A stretch of DNA of 64,000 nucleotides, from contig CM069438.1 in assembly GCA_035610365.1 (NCBI GenBank), forward strand, positions 53,812,837 to 53,876,836, in the 5' to 3' direction. The first letter of the stretch is position 1. Each line of letters begins with the position of its first letter. Shown here piece by piece: positions 45,601-54,604 of the stretch. A program made the position numbers and the translations under genes. This DNA comes from Aquatica leii. Its lineage: Eukaryota; Arthropoda; Insecta; Coleoptera; Lampyridae. The notes beneath the pieces were generated by a model. That model was not told the DNA's origin. It made no database searches and was given only the letters and a program-made list of their open reading frames with translations.

Positions 45601-45835
45601 AGAACTATCCTCGGGGCTTATCGCACCGTTCCTGTAGAGACTCTCTATGTTATATCTAAACATTCTCCTCTATATCTCCTTTTGCAGAAAAATTCGCACC
45701 AAAGTCCTTGGTACGGCTGTGGGAGCACTTCCGTGAAAGGGCGTTGCGCCTACTTCCTTATCTCGGATATCCTTACCTGAGTCAGAATGTTCCACGTCCC
45801 CGGACAAAAATTCTGGTTTCTTTTCATTTAGCGAA
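42620..45835 (+). mobile_element. R1-like LINE, copy B (5'- and 3'-truncated)
   Basis: Same family and order as copies A and C. ORF1 tail (GGCGTTCAGACAGCCTTGCA near 42,875; GLRLDRVRK-like near 43,065; IYILDVPSNLSPEHVKEAII near 43,142-43,200), zinc knuckles near 43,365-43,500, endonuclease start LTLKFAQVNLRNS near 43,585, DFNSKS near 43,852, then RT pieces FLPNPNSYRPLTLLSELGKL-like near 44,745-44,800, LFHPSQYGFVLGKITTDAAR at about 44,855-44,915, and AYADDITVTV near 45,138-45,168. The C-terminal part ends near 45,780. It shares more with A than with C. The 3' UTR is missing after about 45,835, where copy C's upstream sequence starts. Confidence 0.85.
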
Positions 45836-45985
45836 TAAACCTTTCACCTTTAGCTAAAGCTTAGGTAACTGATTTTTTAAATTTTGAGCAACTGCAATTC
45901 CTGGTATTAAGACCAGTCGATTTAATAATTATTATGTATACTTTGATTTTCTATAGTGTAAATTCCTTTAAACGGAAAGCTTTAG

Positions 45986-46905
45986 AACCCTACCTCTACG
46001 TGGTTAAAGGTGGGCAACGAAGCTCAGGTTATAAGTCCTAACGGCAATAATATCCTGTTGCACAGCAAAAGAGTTACGTCAACACTAGTCATCCTAAAAA
46101 ATCGCGCACGTTCTCCCGTCCCCTCGGCCTCCACCAAGGAGGTTGAGTCTGCCAGTGACAAGCGTCGTCGCGAAGCCGACTCCGACAACGAATCCGATGA
46201 CTCCCAACTGTCCGCACTCAAAGAATCTTTCAAAGCAGAGGTCCTAACTATCTATAAGCTGATTTCTACCTCTATAGAATCCGGTGCCAGACGAACTGAA
46301 TTAATGGACGTACTGTCCCGCATCCAAGCCATCTTCCGTAGATCCACTCTTGCCAAAAGAATGTCGCAGCAACAATCAGATATTTCTGACGCTCTTAGGG
46401 GCGTACAAACTGCCTTGAAAACGGAGACTGACAACTTGTCATCACCAGCCATCCAACAAGTCACAACTGGTCCTGTTTCTTACGCTCAAGTAGCAGACAG
46501 AGTAAAGATACCTTCCCGTAAATCCGTCGCGCCAGTACCAAGATCCACAGTTGTGATAGTTCCCAAGCCTGAGCCTAACATGAAGACATCTGACGAGACC
46601 AAAACAATGCTCATCACAGTCCTTAATCCTACTACGCTCGGTCTAAGACTAGACCGAGTGACAAAAATGAGACGAAATTCCGTTCACTTGGAGTTCGGAG
46701 AAACCACCCTTTCCAAGATCCCAGCAAATATTCTTGACAAAGCCGGTCTTGTCATCATACCGCAAGGCAAAATCCTTCCTAGAATCTCTATTACAGCCGT
46801 TCCTACCAACCTCTCCCTCGAGCAGGTAAAGGAGGCGATCCTTGAGCAAAACTTCGATGCCGCCACTAATGAAATAACGCAACAGGCCAGAGAACACCTG
46901 AGATA
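45986..46905 (+). pseudogene. R1-like LINE copy C, ORF1 (gag-like)
   Basis: The longest open frame in the window, about 306 codons from the first codon after a stop at 45,983-45,985. No upstream ATG is in frame, so the true start is lost; an initiation at GTG 46,010 is not credible in a eukaryote. Seen: a charged S/E/R-rich region (KRRREADSDNESDDSQLSAL), a PVSYAQVADR.K linker near 46,470-46,515, and an RRM-like stretch LGLRLDRVTKMRRNSVHLEF then ISITAVPTNLSLEQVKEAIL at 46,786-46,845. This is the usual R1-type ORF1 order before CCHC knuckles, which follow out of frame at 46,965-47,100. Role: RNA binding in the element's particle. Confidence 0.8.
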
Positions 46906-47179
46906 GATCCAACTGCAATTGGATAATTGAACTAACTCCGGAGGTAAAAAAAATACCTCATGGCCAGTCGTCGTGTTTACGTTGCATGGAACTCGGTCAA
47001 TGAACATGTAAATGCCAAAAGTTCGGTCACCAATCAGGTGTATGTAAAAGCGAAATGCAGGGCGGTATTTGCCCTAAACTAAAGATTGCTCAAACACCGC
47101 AAGAGACCCTGCAAAGCGTCTTCCAATAACTGCTCGGCGTACCTAAAGAAGCTTAACGCCAAGATTACTAACACCGATT

Positions 47180-47935
47180 ATGGACAGTGAGGACGCTCCT
47201 CTGACTCTTAGGATTGCGCAAGTGAATCTTCAGCGTTCTCGTGCTGCAACCTTGGAAGTCATGGGCTTCACCTCCGACAACGACATTGACATTTTACTGA
47301 CCCAAGAGCCTTATGTGTATCGTTCTGGTTCAGGGTATAGGCTCGCAGGAGCGGCCTTGCCCTTCAACAGGATTACCGCATCCACTTTCATGCGCTATTT
47401 CTCGGGTATTGTTTTCAATAGCCCGTCGGAGTAGTTACCCACAGTCATCTAACTAATGACTGCACTGCCGTATCCATGATTACAGTTAGAAACACCTCCT
47501 TGGGTGTCGTTGGCGTATAGGCCACCAAGCGTGGGTGTTTGCATTCATCTACAACATCTAGACAGAGCTTTGGATGAACTAAAAAGCGTCCCAATTATTA
47601 TAGCAGGTTACTTTAATTCTAAATCTACGCGTTGGCACTCCTTGTTTATTGACGAACGAGGCAGAAGCGTAGAGAACCTCGTGGGTAAACGTGACCTATG
47701 TGTGGTAAATAAACCCAACTAACCTTTCACCTTTGCTAGTCACCAAGGTTTTTCAAACATTGATGTCACTCTAGCATCGCAAGTTTTTGCAAAGAAAATT
47801 TCTAACTGGGAAGTAATCCCTGAGGTGATTGAAAGTGACCACCGACTTTTTGATTTAATCACCGAAAATCCTTGACCGGTTCGGATCCCTAAGCGTATCC
47901 TAGATGTAAAACACATAGATCCTGTCAAGCTGAAC
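47180..47935 (+). pseudogene. R1-like LINE copy C, APE endonuclease
   Basis: LTLRIAQVNLQRSRAATLEV at about 47,201 opens the domain (the N of the N-L-(Q/N) motif visible), then DIDILLTQEPYVY with catalytic QEP (about 47,288-47,325). After a stop at 47,432 and a frame change: VSLAYRPPSVGV, VPIIIAGYFNSKSTRWHSL at 47,588-47,645 (G(D/Y)FN: the catalytic aspartate is here Y), and later VIESDHRLFDL at about 47,828-47,860, the SDH motif intact. Confidence 0.8.
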
Positions 47936-47999
47936 AAAGAGGTCAGTGCCCTTTTTTCTACTTATCTTCCACATGGAGCTAAGTGCCATGATCCTAATT

Positions 48000-49967
48000 C
48001 TATAGACGTGTCCATTGAGAAGCTGACTAGACTGATCCTCGAGTCTAGCCGAAATAGCTTAAAGCGAGTTAGCTCGAATTCTAGAGCTGGTGTACTGTGG
48101 TGGCGTCCAAAACTAAATAGGTTAAAGCGAGTCGTACGTTGCTTAGGAAAGCAAGGCCCAACAGAGCTAAAAACTCAATGGGTAAATTCGTATAAGGCCG
48201 CGATTCACGGGTACAAACTGACAGTGAAGAATGCAAAATTTAGCTCATGGCAAAGGTTTGTTGAGAAAAGTTTGGCAGCGAGTCTGTGGAGATTAGTTTA
48301 TTAAATTTCCTCACAAAAGTTCCTGGCTATCCAACCATGCTCTAACGTCCGTGACGGTGACAAATACACTCTCACAGAATAAGACACGATTAAGTCAATT
48401 GTTAGTGCCCTTTTCCCAGACGAAAATCCGACGAACGACGATCCTTACCAATCCCGAATTAGATCCCGATCTTTTGCAAATATTGAATTCCGACCAGACT
48501 GGGTGATTACAAAAGTCGGTGGCTAGCAGAATTCCCGAAAATAAAGCTCCCGAACCCGATGGAGTACACTGTAACGTTCTAAGAACAGTCGTACAAGATT
48601 CCCTCTCTTCTACGTCCATTGACCTATTTAATTCTTGTGTTCAATGCGGGTATTTTCCAAACAGTTGGAAAACTGGTAGGCTAATCACGATTCTTAAGTC
48701 TTGTAAGAGGGATCTCGCCAGCCGCTAATTCGTACCGTCCGATAACGCTACTTTCAGAATTAGGTAAACTTTTCGAACGTGTATTGTTAAAAAAATTACA
48801 TAAAAGTATCCCTCCACAACGACTATTCTATCCTAGTCAATACGGCTTTGTTCCTGGCAAATCGACGACAGACGCCATTTGTAAATTAATGACAAAAGTA
48901 CAGACAAACGTCTCCAAGTATAGACTCTGCATTTTTATAGACATTTCCGGAGCGTTTAATAACTTATGGTGGCCATCAATAATTAAGGCTCTTGTCGTCA
49001 AGAGAACAACTGCAGACGCAGTACGCGTTATTCGTAGTTATTTATTGAGTCGCTCAATCACTTATTCCACGAACGTTTCTGGCTGTTTTTATACAAAACG
49101 ACTGACAAAAGGTTGCCCCCAAGGCTTGGTTTTCGGGCCGTCCTTGTAGAACGTTGTTGTTGATTTCTTACTTGAACGAGAACCTGCTAACTGCGACATT
49201 TTCGCCTACGCGGATGATATTACCATCACAATCTCCGCAGACAATAGAGGTGACCTAGAGGCAAAATCACGCAGTGCCTGGACACTCTGACTCGCTGGGC
49301 TGCCAACAACAAATTGACAGTCTCAGCCGACAAGACCAAGTACATGGTTTTTGGCTCCCCGTTGTCAAGAGATCCCACAGTTCGACCAAACGGTATTCCA
49401 GTCCGAAGGGTTTTCGAATTCAAATATCTCGGACTTTTGCTTGATCACAAACTGAGCTTCGTCAAACACTGTTTCTATGTGGTTAACAAGTGTAAGAGTG
49501 TCTTGCACTTGTTTTACAAGTATTCTCGTTGTAAATGGAACCTACATAGGAAATCATTAGTGACCATTTTCAATAGTGCAGTCATCCCCATGCTCACATA
49601 TGGCTTAGACATTTGGTACCATAGACTAAAACATACCCATATTGTCAGGAAACTGGCATCTCTACAGTCCTTATTCCTTCGTACGATCCTCGGGGCATAT
49701 CGTACAGTTCCTATCGATTCCTTATGCGTCGTGGCAAAATATCCCCCTCTGCATCTCCTATTGCAGGAAATATACTGCATCAAAGTTCTCTCAAGGGCTG
49801 GCACTTGTACCTTTTTAGACCAGCAAGTTTCGACCGCAGATTTTCCTTCCGTTTCGTTCGTTAAGCGTCATCTCAAGAGTTTGATCTTGGATGAATGGCA
49901 GCGGCTGTGGGATGCATCCCATAAGGGGCGTAACTCCTATTCCATGATACCCAATATCCTAAACTGA
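48000..49967 (+). pseudogene. R1-like LINE copy C, reverse transcriptase and C-terminus
   Basis: Pieces in three frames. 48,008-48,304 pre-RT. 48,519-48,728: IPENKAPEPDGVHCNVLRTV (KAPG.DG motif) and SWKTGRLITILKS. 48,784-49,149: RLFYPSQYGFVPGKSTTDAI, FIDISGAFNNLWWPSI with the first catalytic aspartate, TKRLTKGCPQGLVFGPSL. The catalytic AYADDITITISAD follows at about 49,205-49,240 in another frame. 49,314-49,967: LTVSADKTKYMVFGS-like start, FEFKYLGLLLDHKLSFVKHC, LTYGLDIWYHRLKHTHIVRK, LFLRTILGAYRTVPIDSLCV and LDEWQRLWDASHKGRNSYSM before the stop. The 217-codon last piece is the least damaged ORF2 segment of the family here. Confidence 0.85.
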
Positions 49968-50654
49968 ACCAACGATCCGAGACGAACGGCCGTCCAAATT
50001 CTCACATCGCACGCGAGTTCCGTTGCCATCTGAAACGCATCAGCGTTTTAGATGACGACCGATGCCTGTCGGATGGTGTTACTGATACTCCGTCTCGCTT
50101 GTCGGGAGTTCGATGATGACCGGAGTACCCTAAAAACCACAGTGAACCCGTTTCCCGATTTCCCCGTGTCGATCCATAGACTAGTGTCCGACGTTAACGA
50201 ACTCATTGTATTCGCTAGAAGAAACCAGAGTCAAACGTAAAACCAGAATCTAACTTAATTTATTTTTGCATGGCAAATTTGATTTTTTTATACAGTCAGC
50301 TACGACGAAGCAAGGTATTTATTTAGTTATTTAATTGCACGGGGGCTTATTTTAGTGTATTTCATTTTTATTATTGCTTGTTTTACTAACATTTTCAGTT
50401 TCTTCTTAGCCGTAGCGGACTTGACTAACTGACCTCATCCTGTCCATTACAATAACGTTTCCTTTTCCCGCCTACTTGGTTTCTAGCCTAAGAAGCGGGG
50501 ATAAGCCGAAAGGTAGGTGCCTCGCGGAACTTCGTGCTCTCTAAACACGAATCTGTAACATAGCCCATCCAACTCGTCTAAACAGACGATCCTTCAATCC
50601 TCTATGTGGCAAACTTAAACCAAGCAAGTTTGGTTTGGGTCGCACATTCGATAA

Positions 50655-51165
50655 CTGTAGTACCCTACTAGCCACTATCAACCACTATCCTGATTCCCCT
50701 CAGGCCATCTTTAGACTTCTGCTTGATGTTAACTGTTATAGACCATTTGCTAAGAGAGACCAGAGCTTACAGTAGTTTTAGTTTACTAGGATAGATGCAT
50801 GGTTTTTAGTTTTATTTTCTTTTCTTACAAATATGCTATGACAAAGGAGGAATTTAGATTTTAAATTTATTAACCGCAGCTACTTGACTAACTCTGCCTT
50901 TCTTACTTCCTTCCTGCTTGTCAACGTCCTGTTTATACCAACTTGGTTTTATTCCTTAGAAGCGAGGATAAGCCGTAAGGCAGGTACCTCGCTGAACCGC
51001 GTGCTCCCTTAACTCGTCTCCGTTACCTAACCCATCCAACTGAGTCTGACTAGTCTTTCCTTTTATTTTGACACACTTTCCTGAACTTAACCTATCCTTC
51101 TTGTGGCAAACTTGTGCCAAGCAAGTTCGGGTGGTTTGGTGGGTCCACATCCTCCTCCTCAATAA
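50655..51165 (+). mobile_element. R1-like LINE, 5'-truncated third tandem copy (3' UTR only)
   Basis: Repeats the 3' region of copy C: GTAGTACCCTACTAGCCACT (50,656) parallels GGAGTACCCTAAAAACCACA (50,122); GTTAACTG..GACCAGAGCTTACAG (50,728) parallels 50,191; AGAAGCGAGGATAAGCCGTA (50,959) parallels AGAAGCGGGGATAAGCCGAA (50,492). It ends GGTGGGTCCACATCCTCCTC then CTCAATAA, as copy A ends at about 5,697. Closer to copy A than to C in the last 200 bp. Right after it a different, minus-strand LINE begins. Confidence 0.75.
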
Positions 51166-51169
51166 ATCT

Positions 51170-51560
51170 TCGTTGAAACAATGTTTGGCGTCGTTTATTG
51201 GGGTGTAGCTGGCATTAAAATCTCCCATCCAAAGACTTGTACTTTGGGCAGATTTACTCTAGATCGAATTATTTAGTTTCTGGTTTAAGTTTGTTAGTGT
51301 CTGGTCCATGAATATTAAATTTTTATAGTTCTATCTGTAGCGTTACTATTTCAATTAAAATTTCTCATTTAATACGACTCTAGCCCCTGACTACTCTATG
51401 ATTTTATTACCGTTGTACACTAAGACGCAATTTTTATATTTACTGGTTTCCTTGCCATCCTCTTTCGTTCCTGCGAGGCAAAATATATCAATTCTGCGTT
51501 TAGTTAGTTACAGTATAACGTCTTGATGTTTGTTAACGAAAAATGTCTTGTTAATGGAAA
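51170..51560 (-). pseudogene. APE endonuclease fragment of another LINE
   Basis: Minus strand from 51,545: KRRIDIFCLAGTKEDGKETS then KYKNCVLVYNGNK, SGARVVLNEKF, NLIFMDQTLTNLNQKL and MGDFNASYTPIN at 51,228-51,190. The order (ID.F.LSETK, Y.GN....GV....., GDFNA) is the N-terminal two-thirds of an APE endonuclease of the RTE/Jockey type; the catalytic E of ETK is changed (AGTK). GDFN is intact. It stops exactly where the third R1-like copy ends, suggesting that copy landed in it. Confidence 0.75.
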
Positions 51561-52340
51561 ATGTTTATTACCGCTGGTTTGTATTTTTTGTGAAATAAAA
51601 TAATAAAAAGTTTAAAGAAATGTACGCGGTGCCAATTTGAAAAAAAAAATTTACGAACTAAAAGAAAACACTATAAACGTCCAGACAAACATGCATCAAA
51701 ACTTTCACTATTAAACGCTTTCTTTCGGATATAAAAATGTAATAAAACGTAGATGGAAAAACTAAATGCTGTGTACTTTTTAACCAAAACTTACAAAATA
51801 ATAAAACTTTCGTTTCGTTGTTAAAATAATAAATATCGACACAAAACATATTCTATTGTAAGCAAAGTTTATATAGAAAAGCAGACAATGGTCGTTTTCT
51901 GTATAACCTTCTTTATACAAAGACACGCGCGCGCGTGTGGACACTAAATTTATCTTTATGACAAAAACTTACCATTATATTATGTGTAGATTTTATCTGA
52001 ATGTATATTGCGTATGCTATTTTATTTTTACGACGATTAAATCGCATGCTTTTGTTACTTAAACATACTTTGTATAAGGTGTAGTCAAATGATTAATTAT
52101 TAATCAGTTGGTATCAATGCTTTCTTAACTTAAAATTACTTTTGTGTTTGTGTTATGTGACATATAATGAGCAAAATAGAAAGAATCTTGAGTTCTTCAA
52201 TAATTTATAAAAATTAAATTAATTTGGTATACGCCATCTCGTGGTATTACAGCACATGTACTAACGCATATTATTTATATATTGGTATTATTTTTTGTCC
52301 TTATTTCTAATTTTGTTAATTATAATCTTTAGGTTTTTTG
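51561..52340. other. AT-rich stretch, nothing recognised
   Basis: Short AT-driven frames only, and a (GC)n-like run ACACGCGCGCGCGTGTGG at about 51,922-51,939. No motifs or repeat relatives found by eye. Confidence 0.35.
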
Positions 52341-52344
52341 TATT

Positions 52345-53330
52345 TTGTTTGGAGCCGCTGAAAAAGTTTTAGCGCAGACATTTTGTGGCGTAGACAAATA
52401 CGTATTAAATTGCGGTTTAAGATGTGGTCTTTGTGCGAAATTCGCTGGGGTAAGAATGCATTTTAATTTTACAGCGCAATTTTATCATTAGCAATTTTAG
52501 TTATCTGCACGTGTTCTTTTAACTTGGGTTACCTACACATGTTCCTTTAACTTTGGTTACCTGAACACGTTCTTTTATCTTGGAAAATGCCTTTGAACAA
52601 TTAATAAAACACGCATGAATTATTAAGAATTATTCCAAACGCGTTTCGACTGCTATGATTGCAAACAGCGTTACGACCAAATTAGACGCCACACCTGCTG
52701 AAATATCTTCACTAACTTTAGGAAGGTTAGCGCACTTAGATTTTTTTAAACGTATCATATGAAATTGAGTCATTTATATGTGATAACAGTGTATGTATGC
52801 AACAGTTTTTTTTAGGAAATTTGTGTTGGATGTGCCATTAACTAATTGCAAATTCTGAAACGTAAAATTGTAAGTACTTTGTTTATTTAAAATTTCTTTT
52901 TTTACTGTGTCAGTCGTATGCAGACACGACCAAACGTGCATATTAAGTATGCTGTCACAACTAAGTATAAAACTTTTATTTGCATGTAATAAGTGAACCG
53001 GTGCGCTCTGTTTTGCTTAAGCTTTGACATTTTTGTTGTATTCACCAACGTGAATTCATTTTGAATGCATTACTATTAACTGTGTTATTTATTGACGAAC
53101 CCTTTATTGCTATTTATCTGCTATAGTTCTAAATAGTTTTTAACCTTTTATTCTTTGTTGAAAGAAATATACTCGTTTTAATTGTGGTTTGCAACTTGTT
53201 TTGTTTCGGTGTTTGACAGTTTTAAATGGGATCTGTAGTTAGTACTTTTACCGTTTTGGCACTTTTTTTAATTTTCTTATAATTAGCACACCGGGTACCA
53301 TCCACGGCTCTCTCCACGTGCTTTGATTTT
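52345..53330 (+). repeat. Repeat D, copy D5
   Basis: Aligned almost continuously with D6. GCGAAATTCGCTGGGGTAAGAATGCATTTT (GTAAG at 52,450), ATGATTGCAAACAGCGTTACGAC, TTAGCGCACTTAGATTTTTT, cassette TTTTTTTTAG..GTAAAATTGTAAGTAC (acceptor near 52,812, GTAAGT at 52,870), CTATTTATCTGCTATAGTTC near 53,113, ATCTGTAGTTAGTACTTTTA and CCGTTTTGGCAC near 53,231-53,263, ATTAGCACACCG near 53,282. No stable open frame. The splice-like signals define the orientation. Confidence 0.75.
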
Positions 53331-53400
53331 TTTTTGGATTAGTCGAGTTACGTCGGTTAAACCTTTAGATTGTTGTTTTAGGTTTTATTGTGACTCTAAA

Positions 53401-53525
53401 GGCCGGTTCCACCAACACGACTTAAACTTAAGCAAAGCTTGAAAACTGGGATACAATTGTTAAAACCATAGCAACAATTGTTTTTAAGCATTGCTTAAGT
53501 TTAAGTCGTGTTGGTGGAACCGGCC
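53401..53525. mobile_element. Hairpin MITE with 40-bp inverted ends
   Basis: Starts GGCCGGTTCCACCAACACGA and ends with its reverse complement. Arms 53,401-53,440 and 53,486-53,525 match at 39 of 40 positions, and the interior is also partly self-complementary (ACAATTGTT..AACAATTGT), so the 125-bp unit folds into one hairpin. No convincing target duplication (AAA left, GTC right), so the superfamily is open. Confidence 0.85.
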
Positions 53526-53539
53526 GTCAGTGTTTTAGA

Positions 53540-54235
53540 CATGTATTTTTCGGATGAAGAACCACCACTTCTTACTTTTTCCGACACTGATTCAGAAATG
53601 AGCTTTGCGAGTTCGAACGTAACTTTTTCCTTCTGTACTTATGGAATTTCTTCTTCAGATTGAGGAATTGTGCTTGTCCCTTGTATATCACAGCATCAAT
53701 TTTTTCTCTCAGCTTTTGAAGTTTTATCTGGCAAAGTTCTTCGTGTTTGTAGGATAAACCAAAGTTCTTTGCATTCTTAGAAGGATGTTGCTACTCTGCT
53801 GAAATCAGAATTTGTTCTTGTAGATTATTATGATCGAGTAATAGAGACAATTCGTATGCGTGCGATGGGAGCTAACGAATCTATCGGTATGTACATACGT
53901 TGCCACCATGCGATAAGAGCGTGCGTCGTAAGCTCACTTCTTTTTACCAGTCAGGAATTGCGTTATACCGGTTTCACCGTTTGCAGAATTAGTGACGCAT
54001 GAAAGACAACTCGTTCAATCTAAGGCTTCAATAGACAAGTTTAAACCATTGGCACCTTCGGTTAACGCAATGGAACACCATAATCGTCAGTCGTTGTGTA
54101 ATCCGGTTGCATGTCGTCTTGCTGTTTGTTTACTTTCTTCTTTTGTATCTACTTCTAATTCTAATACTCGGGTACGTTGTAGTTTTAAAAATGCTAAACC
54201 TTTACATTCCTTTTCTTTCTGATTTCTCGACTGGT
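53540..54235 (+). pseudogene. Ty3/Gypsy gag remnant
   Basis: Plus strand: LLTFSDTDSEMSFASSNVTF, then LKSEFVLVDYYDRVIETIRM, RAMGANESIGMYI near 53,805-53,905 (canonical L...F...DY.......R.QG..ESI..YI), a FYQSG-like run near 53,940, and THERQLVQSKASIDKFKPLA at about 53,990-54,050, close to the linker helix before the zinc knuckle in Gypsy gags. Frameshifts and stops. Pol is mostly deleted: integrase follows within 150 bp. Confidence 0.55.
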
Positions 54236-54369
54236 TTGTCTTCGTTTTTGAAGATTACCGGCCCCACTAAAAATCAATAATATAACCAGTTAGTAAGTAA
54301 AGTGTCTGCGTCTCGTCGTCGGTTTTCTCGTTGGTTAGTAGTGCACGGTTATTTATGCAAACGAATACA

Positions 54370-54600
54370 AGTTTTTCTTGACGAAAAGCATCTGTAAAAG
54401 CTTATAGTTCCGAATGACCAACGTAAACCAATTATTACCGACCAACGCAAACCAATTATTCACGACTACGTCTACTTTTAGTCATCATAGTGTTGCTAAG
54501 ACGTTATTTCTTCTTCGGCGTCATTTTTATTGGCCTTATATGATATCTAAAGTTTGGAAGTACATTCGCTACTGTCGCAGAAAGCGCTTGGTTTAGATCG
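54370..54600 (+). pseudogene. Ty3/Gypsy integrase N-terminal zinc-binding domain remnant
   Basis: Reads LIVPNDQRKPIITDQRKP-like (about 54,405-54,460), then HHSVAKTLFLLRRHFYWPYM followed by ISKVWKYIRYC at 54,482-54,580. The canonical domain is GH.G..KTL..LR..FYWPGM..DV..YV..C..C, so the H..H..C skeleton is visible. Stops and a frameshift upstream. Same element as the gag piece, with a large internal deletion. Confidence 0.75.
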
Positions 54601-54604
54601 ACGA

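Larger units (their letters stand above)
45840..50653 (+). mobile_element. R1-like LINE, copy C (nearly full length)
   Basis: The best preserved copy: ORF1 (45,986-46,905), knuckles, endonuclease (47,180-47,930), RT and C-terminus (48,000-49,967), and a 3' UTR to about 50,653, which ends in a degraded form of the family end (GGTTTGGGTCGCACATTCGATAA). R1/TRAS-type features are the SGAFNN and GCPQG boxes and the knuckle triplet at the end of ORF1; no RNase H is seen. 45,840-45,985 may be its 5' UTR. It is followed directly by another truncated copy. Confidence 0.85.
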
